Assembly (NCBI GenBank): GCA_026261815.1
Contig: JAMPIT010000059.1
Coordinates: forward strand, 18,276,001 to 18,340,000
DNA from: Monarcha castaneiventris obscurior
Lineage: Eukaryota > Chordata > Aves > Passeriformes > Monarchidae
Length of the DNA: 64,000 nt
Reading direction: 5' to 3'
Shown here in pieces: positions 51,351-62,400 of the stretch; within the stretch, counting starts at the first letter, position 1, and each line of letters opens with the position of its first letter. The position numbers were made by a program, and so were the translations under genes. The notes under the pieces were generated by a model, which searched no databases, had not been told where the DNA came from, and was given only the letters and a program-made list of their open reading frames with translations.

Positions 51351-54300
51351 TTTAATTTTTTTTTTATATTTTGATTTTTTTTTCTTTAATTCAGCAGGGA
51401 GGGTTTAAACACCGTATAAATTTAATAAATTAACTCTACATTGTTCATCCATGTCACGCAGAAAAATGCTGGGTAGCTACCCTGTGAAACTTAACTCAGT
51501 ATATATAATCAGGTAGGAAAGAGTAATCTAGAAGGGAGAGTAGGGTGCCGCACGTAATGGAATGCTCAGGGTATGTCACAAGGTATGGGAATTATAAAGA
51601 TTCAAATAACTTTTGCATGTTCACAAGTCACCTACCATTTTGTCACTGCTGCATGTCTAACCTCTCCCCCAAAATTTAGCAAGAGAGGTAAATTTAACTA
51701 TGTAGAGAACTGCCATAATAGTGTGATACTCTCAATGTCGTACTGTGAGACAAGGTATTTTACATACATTCACTGTATGTAGAGAATAATGAATTAGTGT
51801 TAGCTATCCATGTAATCTGATTAATACACAAAATCCTCATTAATAAACAGTCAAAACTGTTATGCAAGATAACTTACTAATATCTTCTGCCTTTTCTCTG
51901 GTCTTCTGCTCACCCTTTGAATGTCCCACTCTGTCTTATTCCTTAGGAAGACCAGGGGAAAATTTTGGTGAGGTATTCAGAGATTTTTTTCAGGGTGGAG
52001 GACTATATTCTTCACAGCAGGGGAACTGGGAGGAGTGAGTTTTGATACCTTATTCCTCTTCAATTTAACATCAGCTGGAGTTATATTTTTCAGGTTTTTG
52101 ATTTCTGTTTGCTTAGCTGCAGTTTTGGATCAAATTACTGAACTACCAGTGGAATGCAGATTGCATCTTTAACCTTCCACTTTGAGTTTAGTATAGTGAA
52201 TGTTCACTTGTTTTTTTTTTAATAACAATTAGGATTTGTAATACATAAATATACTTTGTACTTTATACAAAAATACAAAAATAAGACATAAGGTATGCTT
52301 ATATATAATCTCTCTGTAGCCCAAAAAATCAACTTTTCTAGCAAAAGTTGTAATGATCAGTATTCCTTTTTCCTTTTTTTATCTCCACTTGTTTTTCAGT
52401 ACCTTTATCCCCATGAATTGTGAAAACAACAGAAAACACTCCTTTGAGTTAAGTAGTTTTGATGTTTGGGAAATATGATTAGTATTACAAATTATCATAT
52501 CTAATCCCTGAAATGTTAGTTGTTGGGTTTTTTTAGTTTAGCATTGAACTGTGTATATTCAACTCAAATTCCTAAGCAGATTAATGGTTGCAGGACTTCA
52601 TAAAGAAGACTGAATTATAAAGTTCAAAGGTGTAACTGACTACTTTGCAAATTCCAGTTATAATTTAATAACTTGAAGTGTGGTCACTGTGGTGTGCAGT
52701 GGTTCTGCTGCAAGCTATGAAATAAGTAGCTTATTGACAATTTACCAACTATCTTTTTAGTTCAGAACCAAGCAATTAAATTATGAATGACTTTAGTTGA
52801 CTTCATTGGGATATAATACATAAGGTAATGAACATAAATCTATAATACAAGGAGTGATGAGATTAGAATCCATTAAGAATTGATCATTTGACAGAGCTAA
52901 TTTGTTTGTTTCAAATACTACTAAAATTCTTCATAAAAACGTATTGTCTTCTTTTCCTTGAAGGAATAACTTTCACCAACAGGTTACATATACAGAGGGA
53001 AAGATTTGTTGTGTTTTGAGTTATAGTCTCTTGCAAAGCTGTCTTTTTAAAGTACTTGGTTCATCGCATGATGCTCTAAAGCATTAGAACTTCTGATTTT
53101 GATAAAGATATAGCAAATAAATGAATACAACTAAATTATTTTAGTGGAAGGGTCTTCTGAGGCTCAGTGAAAATACAGCTTTTTCTGCACTTAGCTGTCT
53201 TGCTACTTCTACTTTTACTAGCTTGTTAAATTGTCCCTATTACTTTAAAACGTAGCTGGAGGTTTGAATTTCATCTCTAACATCATAAGCCAGGAACAGG
53301 AGTTCTAATGAAAGAAGAGAGGCACCTTAGCAAGTTTCTTAATTCAAGGAAGAGCCAAACTGGTAGGAATTATGTCTCATGGCTGATGGCCATAGGAACT
53401 TTGGCTGTAGACTGAAGGCTGTGGGAACTATGATATAAGGTCTCCAGACTGTGGTGGTAAGTCTATACTGGTGGCTGGAGAGGGTCCAAAACTTTGGAGG
53501 AATCACATGGAAGGAAAGAAAAGTTTCTCACTGTGGCTGTATAAAAGAATAGCCCTATTGGCATCAACTCTGGGAGCAAGAACTAAACAAGAACAAAATA
53601 TTCTCCGCTTACTTCCAGTGTAATAAAATTAAATATTGTTCTCCTCATGAGATTCCAACACAGTTTAACCTAATTTTTCAGAAAGCATCTTCAGTTCCAA
53701 AAATATCTTTCTTTTGTACAAACATAGCAAAAAGGATTGAAAGACAAGATTAGAGCTGTGAGTGGCTCCCAGCTGAAAGAGAAATGGAGAAAACAGGAAT
53801 GGCATTGCATAAATATCTTTCCTTAAACAAGCTTTTTGAAATTTCACACAATTAAAATTCAGTTCAAGTTTGACCAAGGTCAAATACACAACAAAATTCT
53901 TTTTGGCAGCCATCCCAAGTAAATTTTTCATTGTTCAACTTTGCTCTCACAAGAGAAATTTACTAAAATTTCTTTATTAGAAAAAAACAAACAAACAAAA
54001 TCTTATGATCTGTATTAAAATTACTATTTTAAAATTAGTTCTGCTGAATTCCAGAAGCAACTATACATGAATGCCAAAAAACAGACAAAAGGAGGACATA
54101 ATTTAATATAGAAATAACATCCCTGGTGTAAAAGTTCGGTCTCCTGAAACATTAAGTGGAACTCTGACATGTGCATCAGTTAAAAGCATTCATGGCCCAT
54201 CTTATACAGCTGTTAAATCTCACGAGTTTCAAATGGCATGAAGTATATTTTAGTATTTGAGGGAGGGGTTGCATGAATGAGAAGCAATATATAGTATTTT

Positions 54301-54605
54301 TCAATTTTTGCTAGAAGTTGAAAATCAGATGAATAAATTTGGAGTGGCATTAAAACATTTTCTTCTAGGTTTTTCAGAGATACAGAAGTGATCAACTTAT
54401 GGAAAGTACTGCCTAATGGTTTTAAAATTGTTACCTGAAAGCTAATGGTGATTAACAGCTTCAGTGATGATTGATCCATCTCTTGTATACTGGAAATTGT
54501 TCCAAGAAAACTCATTAAAAATAATAACTAATAACAAAAGCCTGTATAAACAAGAGCACAGTTGGGCACAATGCTCTTCTGTAGTAATTTTAATGTAATT
54601 TAGAA

Positions 54606-54657
54606 GGATATTACACAGAAATAGGGGCATTACATTGGAGGATATTACACAGAAATT
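54606..54657. repeat. Direct duplication, 34-base period
   Basis: GGATATTACACAGAAAT occurs at 54606 and again at 54640, separated by a short diverged segment. This is a local duplication in intronic DNA without other features. Confidence 0.75.
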
Positions 54658-57507
54658 GGACACAGCTGATAGATTTTTAAAAAGCTTTATTTTTGTTTTT
54701 TCCTTGTTTCTTTTCTATTGTGGCAAAAATTCAAGAGGTGATCATCAGGAAGAAGACGTATAGAGAGATTTGAGGAGAAAGATTGGTGAAATAGTTTAGT
54801 TTCAAATTACTTAAAGGTATTTTAAACTTTAAATTCTTTTTAAAAGAAATACTTGAAGCCAGCAAAACTATTAAAATTCTCCTGAATTCTCAGACCCTCT
54901 CCCAAGAGAATATTTTTACTGAAAGTTAGACAGTTTTCCAACTAGTTTTCCAGGGAATTAAAAAGAAACAAAAATGAACCAAACAAAACCACCAAAAAAA
55001 ACCCCAAACAACAAAAAACAAAAAGATGAAAAATGTTTCTTCCTCCATTGACTCTTCCAGCACAGAATCCAAATAGTCAGTGTAGTACAGAGCTCAGATT
55101 TCTGTTTACTTTCTGTAGTTATGTATAAAAAGGTTTCCTTTATCTAGTTCCCTTCAAACTTTTCCTTTATACGGTATTTTTTATTTGTTTAGTCAGTTTT
55201 TTCTTTTTTGCTATCTTATTTTTAGAGGTAAATGTTTTGCTTTAGAGTAGACTACTATCAAACTCATCACATTTAAAGCAGGAAACTGAACTCCAACAGG
55301 AGTCTCAAAGGAGGGAAAAGGCCTTGCTGGTATGAACATCCATTAAGCAGCTGTGCTTTCCACGTACATTAGCTACTTTTATAAGTTTTAACAAATTTCA
55401 TCCGAGCTTTCATTCTGCTGACCTAATTTAACAAGAAGGAAATTCAATAACAACCCCTAATATTGAAGCATTATTTCCCAAGAGGCATTTAACAACAGTT
55501 CGACATCAAATAATAATGTGTGGATAATGGAATATATATACTGATGGGACAAGAAAGTGAAAAAAGGAAAAAAAAGGAAAAAGCCCCATCCACACAAAAA
55601 TGGGAAAAAAATATAAGAAAACTCTATATTCCCTTTTCAAAAAAACCCAAGAGTTTTTCAAATTTTAGGGAAACTGAGAGAGAAAATTTCTACTTTGAAT
55701 TTCTTATGGTCTTTGAGAAGAAACTTTTCTAATTATCTTAGAATATATCTTAACCCTCCTCTCTCAGTCAGTATACCTTTGTCTCAAAAGAACACAAGTA
55801 TGAATTGCGATAAATAATTTCCAAGATGGAGGACCACATCTCCGGTTTCTTCATGCTGATATAATTCAGCATATGTTATTAGTAGCTTATATTAGAACAG
55901 ATTGTTCTGTGTAGTAATCAAAGTTCACAAATCAAGTAAATGTCAAAATTTTAGGAGAAAGGGAAAAGGGGTAAATGAAATGATACATAACTTGGTGTTT
56001 GTTTAGAGCAGTGGAAACAGGTATCTTCGAGTTACTAAGAACAGACTTGGGGCCAAAATCCTTAACAGCAGTGGCTTTGAGAAGTTGTTTGGACTTCCAA
56101 ATGCTGGTAGAGAGGGGAAAATGTTCTCCTGTGTGAATATAATTGAAGACAATAACTGGTTCCTGAAAATAATCTGTTCAGTTATTAACAGGCCTGTACA
56201 CACTGGCACACAGTTTTTAAACTATGTCACTTCATAGTCTACCCACTTTAAAAAACCTGACATTTTATTATAAGCTCTTTTAATCAACACAGGCTTACTG
56301 GAAATAGCTTGAGTAACACATTAATACCAAACTGAAACATACAAAAAATTTCCGGAATTTTTACATCTATCTTCTTCGAAAATTCAAAATATTTAAGATG
56401 ATAGTGAACTTAGTATAGTGTTTTGCAGAGCACGTATTACTTACCTATTAAAATCAGCAAAGAGGAGAAAAAAAGCAACCCAAGCTTATTACTGCTTGAG
56501 TTTTTTGCCACATGTGCAAGAATATACAAGGAAATGCAACCACCATCCATGTTTTTTATGGGTATGCTAGAAAGAATAGAAAAACCACCCTGATTAAAGT
56601 TTGCAGGAACTATACCCTATTAAGATGAAATGATTTACTGAAGTTTTTATGATTTACTGAAGGAAACAATTACCAAATGGCCTCATTAACAAAAACTGCA
56701 ACTATTTAACTGTTGGGATAGAAGTAAAGTGAAGAGATCTTGGCTAAATTTCTCTTGGTGAAATAACATCTCATGGTTCTGTTAGATGAAGGAAGAAATA
56801 AAATAAAGCAAAGCAAAGCAAAAAACCAAAAGTGAAGACAAAAAAAAAGTGAGCTGGGAGAGGCTTGCCTTCTCCCTCTGATATTTCCCACAGTGAGATT
56901 AAGTTTGGTATTTCAGGATATTTGGAAAACAGGCCTTCATGTTTTTACAAATGTTTCCTACAGTTTAAGGCTAAGATCACACCACTCCATATTACAAGAC
57001 CATCTGAATAACTTTTTCTGTTTAAAAGTTTGCTTCTTGTCATGTTGTAGTTCTTCTGATGCATATGATATTCCCTTTTACCATTTAAAATACCCTGGAG
57101 AACTGGTGTTTTACCATTTGTAATTTCTAAAACTACTTTATGTTAGAGTTTCATGTCTCTTGATAATAAGATTAATAAAACACTGGAATTCTTGTAAATG
57201 AAATTGGGTGGAAAACATTTGAAGCAAAGGCAGCAGTATTTAATGTGTAAGTTTCAGCAATATTAATCCACCAGTCTAAATAAAGAACACTCTTATAAGT
57301 TTCTAAATTGAAATTTTTCAAATGGCACTCCTACTTTTTTTTTTTAGGAAGTATTCTGACAGCAGCTACCTAATATATTCAGTGTTCTCCCTGTATAGAT
57401 AACCTTTACTTTACAGGTTGCTTTCTATGTAATTTTATATTTTTTATATGAAGGGTACAGTAGCAGTGATGTTGGAGACTAGTGTTTGAATGCATTTCAA
57501 CTTACAT

Positions 57508-57531
57508 TGTCTCTTCTCTGTTTACTTTCAG
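57508..57531 (+). other. CDH10: Splice acceptor of the cadherin signal-peptide exon
   Basis: A polypyrimidine tract (TGTCTCTTCTCTGTTTACTT) is followed directly by TCAG, with AG at 57530-57531. The downstream exon is confirmed by a cadherin reading frame and a good donor at its other end, so this acceptor is well supported. Confidence 0.85.
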
Positions 57532-57680
57532 GGTCTGGTTACTCTATACAGTTCGGAGATGTGCTGCTGGAAACTGCTTGGCTGCATCAGAAACTAGAGA
57601 CATAAAGAACAAGAGCCAAGAAAAACAAAACTTTACGCTCCATTGCCGGCTGGCTTGAAGAGCATCAGCAGTGGAGAACT
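57532..57680 (+). other. CDH10: 5' untranslated leader part of the cadherin exon
   Basis: 149 bases lie between the acceptor and the start codon. They contain only one ATG besides the main start, at 57559, which opens a 12-codon upstream ORF. The leader is otherwise free of ATG, and its last bases (GAGAACTATG) give the main start an A at position -3. That the leader begins with a splice acceptor means at least one further non-coding exon lies upstream. Confidence 0.75.
57559..57597 (+). promoter_or_regulatory. Upstream ORF in the cadherin leader
   Basis: ATG at 57559-57561 opens 12 codons (MCCWKLLGCIRN) and stops at TAG 57595-57597, 83 bases before the main ATG. It has a G at -3, so initiation is plausible but not optimal. 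It does not overlap the main frame, so reinitiation could occur. A role in damping translation is inferred. An ATG in a 150-base leader can also be there by chance. Confidence 0.4.
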
Positions 57681-57911
57681 ATGACAATACAGCAAGTCCT
57701 ATTACTTCTGCTGCTCTGGATGTGGCTGCCACATCCCTGCCATACAGAAATGCTGTTCAGAAGGACTCCTGATCTCAGACCCAAAACCTTTGGAGGACGT
57801 GCTTCAGGGAATGATGGGAAAGCAATTCACCGCCAGAAGCGAGGCTGGATGTGGAATCAGTTTTTTCTTTTAGAGGAATACACAGGATCCGATTATCAAT
57901 ATGTAGGCAAG
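57681..57911 (+). CDS. CDH10: Cadherin-10, first coding exon (signal peptide, propeptide, start of EC1)
   Basis: Classical type II cadherins are calcium-dependent homophilic adhesion proteins of the plasma membrane. Cadherin-10 is mainly neural. This exon encodes the first 77 residues. Residues 1 to about 22 form a signal peptide: a Thr-Ile-Gln-Gln start, an unbroken Leu run, then a Pro/Cys/His region. Residues 23-54 are a short propeptide containing FRRTP and ending in the furin-type site RQKR (51-54). The mature protein begins GWMWNQFF, with the two tryptophans (56 and 58) that define type II strand-swap binding, followed by [14 protein letters not shown]. The exon ends in phase 0 after GGCAAG, immediately before GTAGGT, the usual position for this exon in type II cadherins. 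The four codons after the donor run to a stop in the intron. The [20 protein letters not shown] segment and the MTI start fit CDH10 best. CDH6 or CDH9 are less likely. No frameshift or missing key residue is seen. Confidence 0.88.
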
Positions 57912-57917
57912 GTAGGT
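57912..57917 (+). other. CDH10: Splice donor after the first coding exon
   Basis: AAG|GTAGGT closely matches the donor consensus. Splicing here leaves the reading frame in phase 0 after the Lys of YVGK, consistent with the conserved exon boundary of the cadherin family. Confidence 0.85.
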
Positions 57918-58763
57918 TTCTCATAAGGTTTTCTGTATAATTTTCAAGTGTTCTTATCTTTCCACAGAACCTTACCTTCTATGTTTTATTCCAATGTGTA
58001 AAGAGCAGATTTCCAAACAACATATATACTGTTTCTCCTACTAGAATCACTAACTTAATGTTGCTAGTTAGAGTTATTGAGAAATATTTGAAGTAAACAA
58101 ATGAAAATATTTTTGAACAGATTTGTTTGTTTCAGCACATCATACCAACCAGCAGCCCACTCAGTATGTCTTTGTTATCAAAGCATAATATTTCATAGAT
58201 CATTATAAAATAATTTTCCAATTCTGTCTCTGAATATTTCATGTTTCATACAAGATATTGCATCTTTTTCTATGCTCACATTTGAGAAATGCAACCTATT
58301 TTGAAGAAAAAATATTCTTCCTCCTTACCTATCCCTGAAAATCAATTAACTGCAGGGAATAAAGTTCATTAGCAAACATATGATACAAATCACGTGGTTA
58401 GGAAGTGAACTGCAATAGAAGACAGCAGAATGGTACATGTGACTGCGTAGCTTACTAGAGGTATACATAAAGGACACTGGAAGTGTGCTTTAAATTATTT
58501 TCTGTGGGTGTTTAGGTTTTCCCATGTGATTTATTGAAAAATATATAATGTATAATGCCACAATAATATACAAATAGGCACACGATATTAATTCAAACTG
58601 GTAATTTTCTTGAAAATGAAAGATAGTGTCAGAAGTAATGGTACAACTCAGGATCAATTGTTGGTTCTAAACACAGAAATTCAATTTTCTATAAAGCAGA
58701 TTTTCAGTATTTATGTGGTTTTGAACTTGAAAAATACCACAGTGAAATTCTGACTTTTTGAAA
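57918..58763. other. Start of intron 2; no gene seen
   Basis: AT-rich intronic DNA without exon-like or repeat features. Confidence 0.6.
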
Positions 58764-59484
58764 ATCATGGAATCACAGAGCAGCTGACTGGAAGGCATGT
58801 TTGGAGATTATCTAGTCCAACCCCCATGATCAAAACAGGGTAAGCTTGAGCTTCCTCAGGACTATGTCCTGTCAGATTTTAAGTAGCTCCAAAGGTAGAG
58901 ACTCCACAATCTCGCTGGGCAAACTGTTCAAATCTTTGACCACCAGTAAAAGGTTTGTTCCTATATTTAAAGGGAATTTCTTGTATATCACATTGTGTCT
59001 GTTGTCTCTTGTCATGTTGCTGAGCACCACTGAAAATAAACTGGGCCTGTCTCCCTCACTTCTTCCCAACAAATATTTATATACATTAATAAGGTCTGTG
59101 CTGAGCCTTCTCTTCTCCAGGCTGCACATTCTCAGCTCTCTCAGCATCTCCTCATATGAAAAATGCCCTAATTCCCTATTCAACTTACTGGCTATTTGCT
59201 GCACTCCCTCTGGTAGTTTTTTACCTCTCATCATGTGGGGAGCCCAGGCCTTGACACCAAATGACTGACATATCTCACCAAGGCAGAGGAGAGAGGAAGG
59301 ATCATCTCTCTTGATGTCCTGGTGATGCTCTTCCAAATGGAGCCCAGGGTGCTGATGACCTTTGCAGCAAGGGCACATTTCTGGCTTCTGGTCAGCTTGC
59401 TGTTCAAAAGGACCCCAATGTCACTTTGCAAAACTGCTATCGAGCCAGTTGGGCCCCAGCATGTACTTGTGTATGGGATTATTA
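58764..59484 (-). mobile_element. CR1 LINE in intron 2, antisense to the gene
   Basis: The plus strand begins TCATGGAATCACAGAGCAGC, an antisense octamer tail and 3' UTR. It continues through GACTCCACAATCTC, CTTCTCTTCTCCAGGCTG and AAGGGCACATTTCTGG, the standard antisense order of CR1 ORF2 C-terminus. On the minus strand an open frame of 168 codons (58872-59378) includes SYEEMLRELRM, EKRRLSTDLINVYKYL and SLPSEIVESLPLELLK, matching the tail of the CR1 reverse-transcriptase ORF. It lacks the catalytic RT core and the endonuclease, and is 5'-truncated near 59484. It is a dead fragment, although this frame is still open. Confidence 0.93.
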
Positions 59485-62400
59485 TATTATAAAACATTTT
59501 GTGGAAGAATTAAGGACACTGGAGGATTTGTGAAAGGAAATGCTTATTAAAACTTATGAAATTTAAACACTACGCAAAAATCAAGAGTGCAGGCTTGTAA
59601 ATGAGTAAGTTTCCATTTTTTATTTGTTGCTTTGAGTCTGTAATATTAGCACTAGTGTTTAAATAATGCAACCATTTCCAAAGTATTTTGAGAGTCTTGT
59701 AAACAGTCCCTACGTTTATTTCATACTGTTCCCAAGTGTTCTGAAGCAAGTAGGCCAGTTCCTCAGTCTGGATCAGGTTGATAGCTTACAAAAATTGACC
59801 TTGCCCACAAAATACGAAGAGTCACTGTATCAAAACACTATACTTCAGTATTGAAATTATATTGCTTACAGAAGTCCTAGGAAATAAGCAGCTTTCCAGG
59901 GCACTCCAAACTTCATATTATTTAAGGACCTTCAGAAGTATACTGATTATTTTTTTCCCACTGTATTATTTTTGAATACTTATGATTTCAAATGAAAAAG
60001 TGGGAGTGGTGTTACTTATTTTCTTCCAGTCATAAATAAGTGAAGGAATACTCTTTAGAGGGTAAAGGGGTAACACTTTTTAGACTAACTCACCTGCATT
60101 AGAAAAAGAGAGCTGTTGATAAACATTAAACTACTTTGGCTGAGAGAAAATAAATGCAAATGTGAAGTGATAAGTAAAGATAAGTAAAATGACAGATTAA
60201 GAATACAGAACTGAGAAGAAACTTGATGAGCATTTAAGACAATCCTTTCATCTAGTTTGCTCTGCCTAGACTAAAAGAGTTGTTAATTTGAGAAAGCAAA
60301 TTTAAAATTAAACTGAGTATACAAAGTTGCCCTGTGGCAATTTTCTGACAAGTTTAGGAAAACACATATAAAATGAAAAAATAGAAAATACATATAAAAT
60401 GAAGAGTGTCATAGCATGCTATTTCTTCAGGGAGAGTTTTACACAAAGGAAGCTAATGGAAAGAGATGTAATTACATGTGGAATTAAAAATTGATTGTTA
60501 CATTAATTAATGTTTTAGTCTGATAGTCCAAATTCCCAAATTTTTAGGTAAATAAATAATTAGTGATTACAAATTTTGTATATATATTTTATGCTATCTA
60601 TTTCCTTCGCCTTGTTTTTGCACTTACCTTTCCAACAACCGTCTTAGTTCTATACTCAAAACATTTCTGGATGTTTCCTTTTACCTGATTTTATCCAGAG
60701 ACAAAATTATTTCGATAGGTGGGTGACATAAAATGTCACGTTCCTGTTAATTTCTCTGCAACATGTTTGGAGATGGTGTTTGGAAATTTTGGGAGATAAT
60801 ACGGGCAAAAGTTAGAACTCAACGATTCATGGCCGACTAAGAGAGAATTTTTGTGTAATGCCGGTGGAAGAATCAGCAGAACTTCAAAGCTAATTCATCT
60901 GGGTTTATGATTTACTTCTTTTGCTTTCTGAGCTCATGACTGATACAATTTTTCTTGTTTCTTAACCTGCACCTATATATCTGTCAGGGAGACTTGAGAA
61001 CTGTTGAATATCACAATACTCTTGAAACAAGTGTGTACAATTCACAATGCAATTTATGCATTCATTTATTCACTGTTTGGGTCATCTTGAGAATGTTCAA
61101 CTAGAATAGTATGATGGAAATGAAGTACAATGAATCAATAAATGGGATACTTAATCTCATAACAACTGAAGTATTCCTTATTTAAGTCAACTATCCTTGT
61201 GAAATGGTGGCAGAGTACATATTGACTGATTATGAACATTCCCAGGTTTCTTTAGATCAGTATTTATTATTATCACAAGGAAGAGGGTGGTCATCCTTTC
61301 CTTTATGTAATATACAGCATCCTTAGAGCAGAAATCAAAATTATATAAGTGATTTTTGTATATGCCAAACCTGAAATAATAATTCCAACTGTATTTCTTG
61401 TAAAATTTGAAGTCATAAAAAAGAGCCATGTTGAAGACCAAACCTATACATATATATTATATGATTTGTCTTTGAGGTATCTTTGCAAAAATATACTAGA
61501 AGAAAATCTGAGTAAAAGTGGTGCTCCCAGTTTCAGATAAACAATGCAGGAATGTTCAAAAAGAATTAAAAATATAATATCAGAAAATATCAAAAAATAC
61601 ACTTTATTATTATTATGGAAAGTGGATTCATACTTTTTATTTCTTTTCTTAGTATACAGTTTAAACTTTGCTTTCTAGTAGTTTTCGCCTAAAGGAAGCA
61701 CTAATATGCACCAACATCTTAGTACTGAGTGATTCTTAAATAAATTTATAAGTAAATTCTTTACCCACATTAAAGTTCATTTTCTCCCCTTATTATCTAA
61801 CCAGATCTTGTCAATTGTTTAGTTTTGCAGATATTTTCCCCACTTAGCTTTCTGAGACAGATATTGACTTTTTCTAGCTATTTCTATTTCAGTAGTTTTA
61901 TTGCATAAAGGATCAGCTGACACAAATATTTCAGTACTTTGAGAGACTGAAGTTCTTAGTAACACTGCAGTGCTTTTTAGTATCTCAAAGGATAATTTAT
62001 CATATATTTGCACATAAATGTATATAAAATTTGTGTGTGTCATATTAGAGCTGTTACCAGAAGGGATTATCCTGGCAGTATTCACTACCACATGCTTGTA
62101 AGTGTAGTCATTGCCTTTGATGGTGTAAAAAGCAAAACATGTCAACCTCACTTAGTTCCTTTCACTGTGAGAATCCCAACACAGACATGATTCTGAGGAA
62201 AACACTTAGCAAGCTGTGCGTGCATGACACATTTTCAGGAACAGCAGTTACAGTTTTAGTAACTGTCTATTGACACTGGGGATGATACACCACGTAACAG
62301 TCATAAAGGTGTAAGGCAGCAAAGCCTCAGATGTTGCTTGTATTTTTCTTTCTGATGAAGCAACTACCAAAAGTATTGGTTTTGGAGAGGGTAATACAAA

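Larger units (their letters stand above)
51351..57531. other. Proposed intron 1, final part; no gene seen
   Basis: AT-rich sequence up to the splice acceptor of the cadherin exon. It includes A/C-rich low complexity at 54960-55025, a duplicated GGATATTACACAGAAAT word at 54606-54657, and a duplicated ATGATTTACTGAAG word near 56627-56660. No exon with recognisable homology was found. Confidence 0.5.

Noticed and set aside
57912..57926. Reading the cadherin frame through to the stop as an 81-residue protein
   Set aside because: The four extra codons lie after a strong GT donor at the conserved family exon boundary, so they are intronic.
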